A stretch of 60,032 bases of DNA from UMGS172 sp045636945 (GTDB lineage Bacteria > Bacillota > Clostridia > Oscillospirales > Acutalibacteraceae), in NCBI GenBank assembly GCA_045636945.1, contig JAZTYO010000022.1, positions 1 to 60,032 of the forward strand, in the 5' to 3' direction. The notes under the pieces were generated by a model that was not told the origin of the DNA, made no database searches, and worked only from the letters and a program-made list of their open reading frames with translations. Position numbers and translations under genes: made by a program. Within the stretch, counting starts at the first letter, position 1. Each line of letters starts with the position of its first letter. Shown piece after piece: positions 7,443-15,756 of this stretch.

Positions 7443-8726
7443 ATGAATACATATGTACATTCAGTATCTCTTGACAAAGAGAAATGCACCGGCTGCACGA
7501 CCTGTTTAAGGCACTGCCCTACCGAGGCAATAAGGGTCAAGGACGGATGTGCTGTCATTGATCCGGACAGATGTATCGATTGCGGTGAGTGTATCAGGGT
7601 TTGTCCCCAAAAGGCAAAACGTGCCGAGTGCAACAAGTTTTCCGATATGGAAAAGTTCAAATGGCGCATTGCCTTGCCGGCACCCACGCTTTACGGTCAG
7701 TTTGAAGAGCTTGGTGACATAGACTACTGCTTGCAGGGTCTTTTGGACATTGGGTTTGACGAGGTGTATGAGGTCTCGCAGGCCGCCGAAATTGTTTCGG
7801 AATATACCCGTTTGCTTCTTAAGACCGAGGGCGTTAAAAAGCCGGTTATAAGTTCTGCTTGTCCCGTTATTGCGCGACTTATTGCTTTAAGATTCCCTTA
7901 TTTAAAGGATAATCTTTTGCCGTTGCTACCTCCTATGGAGATTGCCGCTAAAAAGGCTGTTGAGCGTGCAATGAAGGAACACCCCGAACTGAAACGTGAG
8001 GATATCGGCGTTTGCTTTATAGCCCCGTGTCCCGCCAAAGCAAGTTACGTTAAAAACGGCTTTGGAGATTACAAAAGCAACGTTGATTTGGTTGTGCCCA
8101 TCAGTGAGGTTTATTTTATGCTTATCAATTCGATGAAGCGTGAAATAACCCCCGTGCCGTTCTCCCGTTCGGGTGTTATCGGTATAAGCTGGGCCACCTC
8201 GGGCGGTGAAGCTACCGCTGTTTTCAACGATAAATACCTTGCGGCTGACGGAATTGAAAACGTCATCAAGATGCTGGATCAGATCGAAAACGGTATGATC
8301 CCTCAGCTTGAGTTTATCGAGCTTAACGCCTGTACCGGCGGATGCGTCGGCGGCGTTATGACGGTTGAAAACCCGTTCATTGCCAAAGCAAGATTGCGTA
8401 CTTTACGACGTTACCTGCCCGTTTCGCAAAACTTCCTTGACGAAAACGAGCGTTATGTGCCGACCGATTGCTTCTTCCAGGAAGTGCCTGCATATAAGCC
8501 GATTTCAAGGCTCAGCGATAATATCGGTGAGTCAATGCGAATGATGGCCGATATACAGAGGCTTCGCGAGGAGTTGCCGGGAACCGATTGCGGTTCGTGC
8601 GGTGCACCAACCTGCCGTGCCTTTGCCGAGGACGTTGTTAAGGGTCAGGCCAACATTGAGGCCTGCGTTATCAGAACGGCGCGTATTAATTGTGACGCAT
8701 GCAAGAAAAATGAGGATAAGGAGTAA
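7443..8726 (+). CDS. Sensory-type [FeFe] hydrogenase homologue
   Basis: Layout of the 427 residues: a two-[4Fe-4S] ferredoxin domain (CTGCTTCLRHC and CIDCGECIRVC, residues 13-58), a hydrogenase large-subunit domain (60-340), and a C-terminal Fe4 module (CGSCGAPTCRAF, about 380-410). The H-cluster motifs are present but altered: SSACP (A139, C140) for TSCCP, APCPAK (194-199) for MPCxxK, and ELNACTGGC (293-301) for ExMxCxxGC. All four cubane ligands remain, while the proton-relay Cys and both Met residues are lost, as reported for sensory HydS enzymes. There is no PAS domain. A sensor role is inferred. Confidence 0.85.
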   Translation: MNTYVHSVSLDKEKCTGCTTCLRHCPTEAIRVKDGCAVIDPDRCIDCGECIRVCPQKAKRAECNKFSDMEKFKWRIALPAPTLYGQFEELGDIDYCLQGLLDIGFDEVYEVSQAAEIVSEYTRLLLKTEGVKKPVISSACPVIARLIALRFPYLKDNLLPLLPPMEIAAKKAVERAMKEHPELKREDIGVCFIAPCPAKASYVKNGFGDYKSNVDLVVPISEVYFMLINSMKREITPVPFSRSGVIGISWATSGGEATAVFNDKYLAADGIENVIKMLDQIENGMIPQLEFIELNACTGGCVGGVMTVENPFIAKARLRTLRRYLPVSQNFLDENERYVPTDCFFQEVPAYKPISRLSDNIGESMRMMADIQRLREELPGTDCGSCGAPTCRAFAEDVVKGQANIEACVIRTARINCDACKKNEDKE

Positions 8727-8731
8727 CAGAA

Positions 8732-9061
8732 ATGACGGTTAACGAGCTTTCCTGCAAAATGGGACTTACCGCAGTAACCTTGCCCGACGGTGACCGTGAG
8801 ATTCACGGAGCCTACTGCTGTGACCTTTTAAGTTGGGTTATGGGTCGAGCCAAGGCTGACGACGTGTGGATTACCATTATGTCAAACTCAAATATCGTTG
8901 CTGTGGCTTCTTTGGCCGATGTTGCCACGATACTGCTTGCCGAGGGTGTTGAGCTTGACGAAAACGTCAAGGCTCTGGCCGAGGCTAAGGGTATCAACGT
9001 ACTCAAGTCGGACAAACCTATTTATGAGCTAGCCTCAGAGCTGTCCTCATTTTTAAAATGA
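8732..9061 (+). CDS. Second DRTGG-like protein (hydrogenase cluster)
   Basis: The 109-residue protein starts with a short recognition region (MTVNELSCKMGLTAVTLPDGDREIHGAYCCDLLSWVMGRAKADDVWIT) and ends with GINVLKSDKPIYELASELSSFL. The pattern matches the DRTGG-like protein at 6646, with a different N-terminus. AAGGAG precedes the ATG. The stop overlaps the PHP gene start (ATGA), which suggests coupled translation. The function is not known beyond association with sensory hydrogenases. Confidence 0.75.
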   Translation: MTVNELSCKMGLTAVTLPDGDREIHGAYCCDLLSWVMGRAKADDVWITIMSNSNIVAVASLADVATILLAEGVELDENVKALAEAKGINVLKSDKPIYELASELSSFLK

Positions 9062-9795
9062 GCAAGTATACTTACGATTTTCACATTCACTCCTGTCTTT
9101 CTCCCTGCGCCGATAATGATATGACCCCTAGTAACATTGCCGGAATGGCAACGCTGGCAGGCATTCAGATAATGGCGCTGACCGACCACAACACTGTAAA
9201 AAACTGTCCTGCCTTTTTCAAGGCGGCAAAGCAGCAGGGTATAATCCCTATTGCGGGAATGGAACTGACCACAGCCGAGGATATCCACGTTGTGTGTCTG
9301 TTCGAAACCTTGGACGAAGCGATTGTTTTCGGTGAGGAGATTGAAAAGCACAGGATACTCATAAAAAACCGAACCGATATTTTCGGCGACCAGCTGATAA
9401 TGGATGAGGAGGACAACGTGATAGGTACTGATGAGTACCTTTTGTCCAATGCGACCGACATTTCGGTTGATAACTGTCTAAAGCTGGTTGAGAGCTTCAA
9501 CGGTGTGTGCTATCCGGCACACATTGACAGAACCTCAAACGGCATAATCGCAACATTGGGTGATTTTCCGCCTTACCCCGATTTCAAATGCGCCGAGTTT
9601 CACGAAAGCACAAAGATAGGGGAGCACTTGGAAAAATACAAAGCGTTGCAGGATAAAAGGTTGCTTATCTCGTCGGATGCACATTATTTGTGGGACATTC
9701 GCGACGCCGATGACACTATCGAAATCGACGACGAGCTATACTCGAGCGACCTTGTGAGAAAACGATTATTTGAGTATTTGAGGTGTGAAAAGTGA
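9058..9795 (+). CDS. PHP-domain metal-dependent phosphoesterase
   Basis: The 245-residue protein carries the PHP metal-binding motifs: FHIHSCLSPCADNDM (residues 6-20), ALTDHNTV (39-46), an internal Glu/His region, PAHIDR (about 157) and SSDAHY (about 204). PHP proteins hydrolyse phosphate esters or nucleotides with two or three metals. The long insertion with RILIKNRTDIFGDQ is shared by PHP proteins in clostridial hydrogenase clusters, as far as I recall. It overlaps both neighbours by 4 bases. It might make or remove a small signalling nucleotide, but nothing in the sequence names the substrate. Confidence 0.88.
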   Translation: MSKYTYDFHIHSCLSPCADNDMTPSNIAGMATLAGIQIMALTDHNTVKNCPAFFKAAKQQGIIPIAGMELTTAEDIHVVCLFETLDEAIVFGEEIEKHRILIKNRTDIFGDQLIMDEEDNVIGTDEYLLSNATDISVDNCLKLVESFNGVCYPAHIDRTSNGIIATLGDFPPYPDFKCAEFHESTKIGEHLEKYKALQDKRLLISSDAHYLWDIRDADDTIEIDDELYSSDLVRKRLFEYLRCEK

Positions 9796-10349
9796 AGGAA
9801 CTGTCGCTCAATATCCTTGATATTGCCGAAAATTCGGTAAGAGCAGGGGCAACTTTAACCAAGATAATCATCGATGAAACCGATGAAACCATAACTGTGG
9901 CTATTTCGGACGACGGTTGCGGTATGACCGAGGAAATCTTGCGCAACGTGACCGACCCGTTTTGCACCACGAGAACAACCCGTAAGGTAGGGCTTGGAAT
10001 TCCGCTTTTAAAATTGGCGGCCGAGCAAACGGGAGGCAGGGTAGACATTGTGTCAAGGCACGAGAGTCAGAATCCCGATTCCCACGGCACTACAACAACG
10101 GCGCTGTTCTATAAAAACCATATAGATATGACTCCGTTAGGAGATATCACTGCCACCGTAGTGACCCTCATTCAGTGCAATCCGCACATTGATTTTCTCT
10201 TCAATCACAACCTGCCCGACAAACGGGTGGAGTTAGACACAAGAGAACTTCGTGAGGTGCTCGGTGACGTGCCGCTGAACACCGTTGACGTTATAATGTG
10301 GATAAAAGAAAACCTCAGCGAACAGTATAACGGTGAAACGGCAGAATAA
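9792..10349 (+). CDS. Stand-alone GHKL ATPase
   Basis: The 185-residue protein has an N-box (LNILDIAENSVRAGA, residues 5-19), G1 (SDDGCGM) and G2 (GLGIPLLKLAAEQTGG). A further C-terminal stretch (LGDITATVVTLIQCNPHIDFLF) is not part of the ATPase fold. It lacks a phosphoacceptor histidine domain, so it is not a conventional sensor kinase. The start is GTG at 9792, overlapping the PHP stop. It is the second GHKL ATPase of the block and distinct from the RsbW-like one at 6996. Confidence 0.85.
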   Translation: MKELSLNILDIAENSVRAGATLTKIIIDETDETITVAISDDGCGMTEEILRNVTDPFCTTRTTRKVGLGIPLLKLAAEQTGGRVDIVSRHESQNPDSHGTTTTALFYKNHIDMTPLGDITATVVTLIQCNPHIDFLFNHNLPDKRVELDTRELREVLGDVPLNTVDVIMWIKENLSEQYNGETAE

Positions 10350-10383
10350 ATACAGTTAATATTTTCAGAAAGGAAACGATAAT

Positions 10384-10743
10384 ATGAAATCATTGGCAGA
10401 ACTCGCAGCAATCAGAGACAAAATGAAGGACAAGGTCGTTATCCGTGAAGGCTCTCAGGGAATCCGCGTTGTAGTCGGTATGGCTACCTGCGGTATCGCA
10501 GCAGGTGCTCGTCCCGTTCTCAACACCTTTGTTGAGGAAGTAGCTTCGGCAGGCCTTTCCGATAAGGTTTCGGTTACTCAGACCGGATGCATCGGCATTT
10601 GCCAGTATGAGCCCGTCGTTGAAATCTACGAGGATGGCAAGGACAAGGTCACTTATGTTAAGATGACCCCCGAAAAGGCAGCCGAGATTGTTGAAAAGCA
10701 TCTTAAGGGCGGCAAGGTCGTCGCTGACTATATCATCAAGTAA
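10384..10743 (+). CDS. Thioredoxin-like [2Fe-2S] ferredoxin-type protein
   Basis: The 119-residue protein resembles the thioredoxin-fold ferredoxin domain at the N-terminus of HydB and in NuoE. Only three Cys are visible: C36 (GMATCGIAAGA) and C69, C73 (TGCIGIC). The family normally has four. It lies 18 bp before hydB with its own AGAAAGGA Shine-Dalgarno. It may be an extra electron-transfer subunit of the hydrogenase; the missing ligand raises the possibility of an incomplete or differently ligated cluster. Confidence 0.8.
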   Translation: MKSLAELAAIRDKMKDKVVIREGSQGIRVVVGMATCGIAAGARPVLNTFVEEVASAGLSDKVSVTQTGCIGICQYEPVVEIYEDGKDKVTYVKMTPEKAAEIVEKHLKGGKVVADYIIK

Positions 10744-10761
10744 TTTTTAGGAGGTATAATT

Positions 10762-12585
10762 ATGATTCGTGCACAAGTTCTTATTTGTGGCGGTACAGGA
10801 TGTACCTCTTCGGGAAGCGTTGCTATTCAGAAGGAATTCGAAGAGCAGATTGTAGCTAATGGTCTTTCCGAGGAAGTTAAGATTGTACAGACCGGTTGTT
10901 TCGGTCTTTGTGCTCTCGGTCCTGTCGTTATTGTTTATCCTGACGGCACTTTCTACAGCCGTGTTACCGAAGAGGATGTCAAGGAGATTGTTTCCGAGCA
11001 TCTTTTGAAGGGTCGTCCTGTTGAGCGACTTGTTTACACCGATACCGGCGACAAGGAGGTTGCTCCCGAGAATGTTTCTCTTAACGATACCGCTTTCTAC
11101 CGTTCTCAGAAGCGTGTAGCACTCCGTAACTGCGGTGTTATCAACCCCGAAAACATTGACGAGTATATCGCAATGGACGGTTATCAGGCACTCGGTAAGG
11201 TTCTCACCGAGATGACTCCCGATGACGTTATCAAGGAAATTTTGGCTTCCGGCCTTCGCGGTCGTGGCGGGGGCGGATTCCCCACCGGTAAGAAGTGGGA
11301 ATTGGCTCGCAACCTCGTTCCCGATGCAGACCAGAAGTACGTTGCATGTAACGCCGACGAAGGTGACCCCGGTGCATTTATGGACCGTTCGGTTCTCGAA
11401 GGTGACCCCCATGCTTTGATCGAGGCTATGGCTATTGCAGGTTATGCAATCGGCGCAAACCAGGGCTTCGTTTATGTTCGTGCAGAGTATCCTATCGCTG
11501 TTCGCCGTCTTGAAATTGCTATCAATCAGGCTCGTGAATACGGCCTCCTCGGTAAGGACATTTTCGGCACCGGCTTTGATTTCGATATGGAAATCCGTCT
11601 TGGTGCAGGTGCATTCGTTTGCGGTGAGGAAACTGCTCTTATGACCTCTATCGAGGGTAAACGTGGCGAGCCCCGTCCTCGTCCTCCGTTCCCTGCAGCA
11701 AAGGGTCTTTTCGGCAAGCCTACAGTATTGAACAATGTTGAAACCTACGCTAACATTCCTCAGATTATCTTAAAGGGCGCTGCTTGGTTCTCCTCTATGG
11801 GTACTGAGCGTTCCAAGGGTACAAAGGTATTTGCTCTTGGCGGTAAGATCAAGAACACCGGCCTTGTTGAGGTTCCTATGGGTACTACTCTCCGTCAGAT
11901 TATCGAAGAGATCGGCGGCGGCATCCCCAACGGCAAGAAGTTTAAGGCAGCACAGACCGGCGGTCCTTCCGGCGGATGTATCCCTGCTCACCTTATCGAC
12001 ACCCCCATCGACTACGATAACCTTATCGAAATCGGTTCTATGATGGGCTCTGGTGGTCTTATCGTTATGGACGAGGACAGCTGTATGGTCGATATCGCTA
12101 AGTTCTTCCTCGAGTTTACTGTTGATGAGTCCTGCGGTAAGTGTACTCCCTGCCGTGTCGGTACCAAGAGACTTCTCGAAATGCTCGACAACATCACCAA
12201 GGGTAAGGCAACGTTAGAGGATCTCGACAGAATGGAAGAGCTCTGCTACTACATCAAGAAGAACGCACTCTGCGGTCTCGGACAGACTGCTCCCAACCCC
12301 GTTCTTTCAACTCTCCGTTACTTCCGTGACGAGTATGAGGCTCACATTGTTGACAAGAAGTGTCCCGCAGGCGTATGTAAGGATCTCCTTACCTACTCCA
12401 TCGTTGCCGACAAGTGCTTCGGTTGCGGAATGTGTGCCAAGGCTTGTCCCGCAAGCGCAATTTACAAGACCGATTATACTGCTCCCGGCAAGAAGCTTCC
12501 TGCTCTTGCGATTGACGCTGACAAGTGTGTCAAGTGCGGTGCATGTATGGGTACATGTAAGTTCAAGGCTATTATTAAAGGTTAA
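10762..12585 (+). CDS. hydB: HydB/NuoF-like flavin subunit of bifurcating [FeFe] hydrogenase
   Basis: This 607-residue subunit oxidises or reduces NAD(H) with FMN and is the site of flavin-linked electron bifurcation in HydABC. In order it has a thioredoxin-like [2Fe-2S] domain (CGGTGC and TGCFGLC), the NuoF core with the FMN/NADH Gly-rich motif GRGGGGFPTGKKW and NADEGDPGAFMDR, GAGAFVCGEETAL, an SLBB region, SCGKCTPCRVG for a [4Fe-4S], and a C-terminal two-[4Fe-4S] ferredoxin (CFGCGMCAKAC, CVKCGACMGTC). This is the full HydB layout. AGGAGG precedes the ATG. hydA follows after 14 bp. Confidence 0.95.
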   Translation: MIRAQVLICGGTGCTSSGSVAIQKEFEEQIVANGLSEEVKIVQTGCFGLCALGPVVIVYPDGTFYSRVTEEDVKEIVSEHLLKGRPVERLVYTDTGDKEVAPENVSLNDTAFYRSQKRVALRNCGVINPENIDEYIAMDGYQALGKVLTEMTPDDVIKEILASGLRGRGGGGFPTGKKWELARNLVPDADQKYVACNADEGDPGAFMDRSVLEGDPHALIEAMAIAGYAIGANQGFVYVRAEYPIAVRRLEIAINQAREYGLLGKDIFGTGFDFDMEIRLGAGAFVCGEETALMTSIEGKRGEPRPRPPFPAAKGLFGKPTVLNNVETYANIPQIILKGAAWFSSMGTERSKGTKVFALGGKIKNTGLVEVPMGTTLRQIIEEIGGGIPNGKKFKAAQTGGPSGGCIPAHLIDTPIDYDNLIEIGSMMGSGGLIVMDEDSCMVDIAKFFLEFTVDESCGKCTPCRVGTKRLLEMLDNITKGKATLEDLDRMEELCYYIKKNALCGLGQTAPNPVLSTLRYFRDEYEAHIVDKKCPAGVCKDLLTYSIVADKCFGCGMCAKACPASAIYKTDYTAPGKKLPALAIDADKCVKCGACMGTCKFKAIIKG

Positions 12586-12599
12586 GGAGGATACATACA

Positions 12600-14357
12600 A
12601 TGGCTAAGATGATAAACTTAAAAATCAACGGTATGGATGTCTCCGTACCTGCCGGAACTACCATCCTCGAGGCAGCAAGAGAGATTGGTATTGAAATTCC
12701 TACTCTTTGCTTTATGAAGGAAATGAACGAGATTGGTGCTTGCCGTATCTGTGTTGTCGAGGCTAACGAAGGCCGTGGCTTCAGAATCGTTGCTTCCTGC
12801 GTATACCCCGTAACCGAGGGTATGGAGGTTAGAACTAACTCCAAAGCAGTTATTGAGTCAAGAAAGATGACTCTTGAGCTTTTGCTCTCCACCCACGACA
12901 GAAAGTGTCTTTCTTGCGTACGTTCGGGCAACTGCGAATTCCAGAAGCTCTGTAACGATTACGGCATTGAGGACGAGGCTAAGTTCGACGGCGATAAGCC
13001 CGTATACGAGCTTGACTACTCTTCTGCTCATATGATTCGTGACAACAACAAGTGTGTACTTTGCCGTCGCTGTGTTGCCGCTTGCCACGCCCAGCACGTT
13101 GGCGTTATCGGCGCTAACGACCGTGGTATCGACACCAACGTTGCTTGCGCATTCGAAAAGGGTCTCGGCGCTACCGGTTGCGTATCCTGCGGTCAGTGTA
13201 TCATAAACTGCCCCACCGGCGCTTTGACCGAGAAGGACGATACCGATAAGGTACTCGACGCTATCAACGATCCCGAGAAGATCGTTATTGTTCAGACTGC
13301 TCCTGCAGTCCGTGCCGCTTTGGGTGAGGATTTTGGTCTTCCCGTTGGCACCGGAGTTGAGGGCAAGATGGTTGCCGCTCTCCGCCGTTTGGGCTTCGAC
13401 AAGGTATTCGATACCGACGTTGCAGCCGACCTTACCATTATGGAAGAGGGAACCGAGTTCATCGACCGTGTAAAGAACGGCGGCGTTCTCCCCATGATTA
13501 CCTCTTGCTCACCCGGTTGGATCAACTTCTGCGAGATGTATCATCCCAACATGATTCCCAACCTTTCTTCCTGCAAGTCTCCTCAGCAGATGTTTGGTGC
13601 GGTTCTCAAGACCTACTATGCAGAGAAGAACGGCATTGACCCCAAGAACATCGTTTCCGTATCGGTTATGCCATGTACTGCTAAGAAGTACGAGATTATG
13701 CGTGACGACGAGAATGCCGCAGGCGTTCCCGATCTTGACATCACCATCACCACCCGTGAGCTTGCCAGAATGATTAAGAAGGCAAGAATCGAGTTCAACA
13801 AGCTCCCCGATGAGCAGTTTGACTCTCCTTTGGGCGAGGCTACCGGTGCAGGCGTTATCTTCGGTGCTACCGGCGGTGTTATGGAAGCAGCTCTCAGAAC
13901 TGTCTCAGAGGTTCTCGAAGGCAAGACCATTGAGAACGTTGAGTACACTGCAGTTCGCGGTACCGATGCTATCAAGGAAGCAACCGTTAACGTTGCAGGA
14001 ATGGATGTTAACATCTGTGTTGTCAGCGGTCTTGACGCTGCTCATAAGGTTCTCACCGCTGTTGAAAACGGCGAGAAGAACTATCACTTCATCGAAATCA
14101 TGTGCTGTCCCGGCGGCTGTGTAAACGGCGGTGGTCAGCCTATCCAGCCTACTTCTGTACGTCAGACCGTTGATATCAAGGCTCTCCGTGCAAAGGCTCT
14201 CTATGATTACGATGCAGCAAATACCAAGAGAAAATCTCACGAAAGCCCCGTTGTCAAGGCTCTCTACGACGAGTATTTTGAGAAGCCCGGCAGCCACAAG
14301 GCTCACAAGATTCTCCACACATCGTATGTCGACCGTTCCAAGAACGTTATGAAATAA
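12600..14357 (+). CDS. hydA: [FeFe] hydrogenase catalytic subunit HydA
   Basis: The 585-residue protein makes or uses H2 at the H-cluster. In order: a NuoG-like [2Fe-2S] domain (CRICVV), a His-Cys [4Fe-4S] site (HDRKCLSCVRSGNC), two [4Fe-4S] sites (CVLCRRCVAAC, CVSCGQCIINC), the H-cluster domain, and the small-subunit domain fused at the C-terminus (ALYDEYFEKPGSHKAH). Active-site motifs are TSCSPGW (301-307), MPCTAKK (357-363) and EIMCCPGGC (499-507). Ser304 stands where a cluster-binding Cys is usual, and C502 is an extra Cys beside C503. With HydB and HydC it forms an NADH/ferredoxin-coupled enzyme. Maturases HydEFG are not in the window. Confidence 0.95.
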   Translation: MAKMINLKINGMDVSVPAGTTILEAAREIGIEIPTLCFMKEMNEIGACRICVVEANEGRGFRIVASCVYPVTEGMEVRTNSKAVIESRKMTLELLLSTHDRKCLSCVRSGNCEFQKLCNDYGIEDEAKFDGDKPVYELDYSSAHMIRDNNKCVLCRRCVAACHAQHVGVIGANDRGIDTNVACAFEKGLGATGCVSCGQCIINCPTGALTEKDDTDKVLDAINDPEKIVIVQTAPAVRAALGEDFGLPVGTGVEGKMVAALRRLGFDKVFDTDVAADLTIMEEGTEFIDRVKNGGVLPMITSCSPGWINFCEMYHPNMIPNLSSCKSPQQMFGAVLKTYYAEKNGIDPKNIVSVSVMPCTAKKYEIMRDDENAAGVPDLDITITTRELARMIKKARIEFNKLPDEQFDSPLGEATGAGVIFGATGGVMEAALRTVSEVLEGKTIENVEYTAVRGTDAIKEATVNVAGMDVNICVVSGLDAAHKVLTAVENGEKNYHFIEIMCCPGGCVNGGGQPIQPTSVRQTVDIKALRAKALYDYDAANTKRKSHESPVVKALYDEYFEKPGSHKAHKILHTSYVDRSKNVMK

Positions 14358-14392
14358 GTTGGTTAAACGGCGAATTAAAATCAGCTGAAACA

Positions 14393-14422
14393 AACCGCCT
14401 TTGAGGAAACTCAAAGGCGGTT
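14393..14422 (+). terminator. Terminator of the hydrogenase operon
   Basis: The 13-bp arms aaccgcctttgag and ctcaaaggcggtt close on a 4-nt loop and lie 36 bp past the hydA stop. The following T-run is short and broken (ttatgtgttt). Confidence 0.75.
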
Positions 14423-14461
14423 ATGTGTTTATGTGGGTATTTATAGGTATATATAAATGAT

Positions 14462-14489
14462 GTAGGGGCGAATCACGAATCGCCCGCGG
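14462..14489. repeat. Dispersed GTAGGG-type intergenic repeat
   Basis: gtaggggcgaatcacgaatcgcccg contains the inverted arms gggcga and tcgccc. It belongs to the family also seen at 24141, 43713, 44419 and 46651. It lies between the hydA terminator and the XRE gene; the rest of that 200-bp gap shows nothing else. Confidence 0.6.
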
Positions 14490-14564
14490 AACGTCGAGGA
14501 GCCGTTTCACACATAGGGTTTTAAGCCAGTATATAAGGCATAATTATCTCAAGAGGTGATTGCT

Positions 14565-14873
14565 TTGCATAAAGGAGTCAGAGATTTGAGGGAATACCGC
14601 GATATAACGCAAAAGCAAATGGCTGAATTTTTGCAGATTCATCAGACAACATATTCTGATTACGAACTAGGAAATTTGAATATCCCGGTCGAAATACTAA
14701 TAAAACTTGCAAGGTTTTATGAGACGAGCATTGATTATGTTGGCATTACCGATGAAATAACACCGTATAGGCGATTAAAACAGGAAAATTTATATACTGA
14801 CCAGTGCTTGTTGACGGAACTGATAACAATTAAAAGCATTATTACTTGTAAAAATTTGCGAAATAATGTATAA
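14565..14873 (+). CDS. XRE-family transcriptional regulator
   Basis: The roughly 102-residue protein is a single Cro/C1-type helix-turn-helix: GVRDLREYRDITQKQMAEFLQIHQTTYSDYE, followed by NIPVEILIKLARFYETSIDYV. The start is taken as the TTG at 14565, which has AGAGGTGAT 4-5 bases before it; the in-frame GTG at 14556 lies inside that Shine-Dalgarno. No sensing domain follows, so it is a small DNA-binding repressor of unknown target. trmO starts 29 bp downstream. Confidence 0.85.
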   Translation: MHKGVRDLREYRDITQKQMAEFLQIHQTTYSDYELGNLNIPVEILIKLARFYETSIDYVGITDEITPYRRLKQENLYTDQCLLTELITIKSIITCKNLRNNV

Positions 14874-14902
14874 TTAAAGCAAAGAAAAAAACGGAGCAGT
14901 TT

Positions 14903-15574
14903 ATGGAACAGAGCTTAAAGGTAATCGCAAAAATTCACACGGCACACAAGGAAAAATTCGGTATACCGCGTCAAAGCGGAATGGTTGAGTTACCTGCAGA
15001 AATCGTGTTTGAGCCTGAATACCGCGACCCCAATGCGATTCGAGGGATTGACGGATTTTCGCATATCTGGGTGTTGTGGCAGTTTTCCAAGGCTAAGTGC
15101 GACACGTGGCAACCCACCGTCCGACCGCCAAGGCTCGGCGGCAACAAGCGTATGGGCGTTTTTGCAACGCGTTCGCCGTTCCGTCCCAATTCAATCGGTT
15201 TGTCGTCGCTGAAGCTTAAAAGTGTTGAGCTGACGGCCGACCGCGGACCTGTTTTGCACGTTTTGGGTGCCGATATTCTGGACGGCACCCCGATTTTTGA
15301 CATAAAACCGTACATCGCCTTTACCGACAGCCACCCTGATGCCGTTTGCGGATTTTCGGAAGGGTATAAGGAGTATAAACTGAAGGTCGAAATGCCCGAA
15401 AATGCCGATTTGCCCGAGGATATAAAGCAAAATATCATTGATTTGTTGGCCTGCGACCCAAGACCGTCGTATCAAAACGACCCAGATAGGGTTTACGGAC
15501 TCGACGTGGCAGGTTATTCAATAAAATTCACTGTGGGCGGGGAAACCTTGACGGTTGTTGAAATAAACAAATAA
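14903..15574 (+). CDS. trmO: tRNA m6t6A37 methyltransferase TrmO (TsaA)
   Basis: TrmO N6-methylates t6A at position 37 of tRNA-Thr in Escherichia coli, using SAM. The 223-residue protein has the UPF0066 beta-barrel signatures: GIPRQSGMVELPAEI, GIDGFSHIWVLWQF, TRSPFRPNSIGLSSLKL (the SAM-binding and catalytic loop) and DILDGTPIFDIKPY. The length matches the family including the C-terminal lobe (DPRPSYQNDPDRVYG). GGAGCAG precedes the ATG. A strong terminator follows directly. Confidence 0.93.
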   Translation: MEQSLKVIAKIHTAHKEKFGIPRQSGMVELPAEIVFEPEYRDPNAIRGIDGFSHIWVLWQFSKAKCDTWQPTVRPPRLGGNKRMGVFATRSPFRPNSIGLSSLKLKSVELTADRGPVLHVLGADILDGTPIFDIKPYIAFTDSHPDAVCGFSEGYKEYKLKVEMPENADLPEDIKQNIIDLLACDPRPSYQNDPDRVYGLDVAGYSIKFTVGGETLTVVEINK

Positions 15575-15576
15575 CA

Positions 15577-15610
15577 AAAAGCGTTTGCAACAGAAGTTGC
15601 AAACGCTTTT
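15577..15610 (+). terminator. Terminator after trmO
   Basis: The 15-bp perfect arms aaaagcgtttgcaac and gttgcaaacgctttt with a 4-nt loop start 3 bp after the trmO stop and end in a T-run. The structure is symmetric, so it could also work on the other strand. Confidence 0.85.
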
Positions 15611-15756
15611 AACATAAATTTAAAAACGCATAATAGTAAAATGGTTTGCCAATCACACAACATAGTTATAGAAGCTAAACCTCATTGGTAGTATGCTTTA
15701 GGTATAGTATAAAACTCAAACCTGAAGAAGTCAACCGTAAAAAAAGAAAGGAAAAA

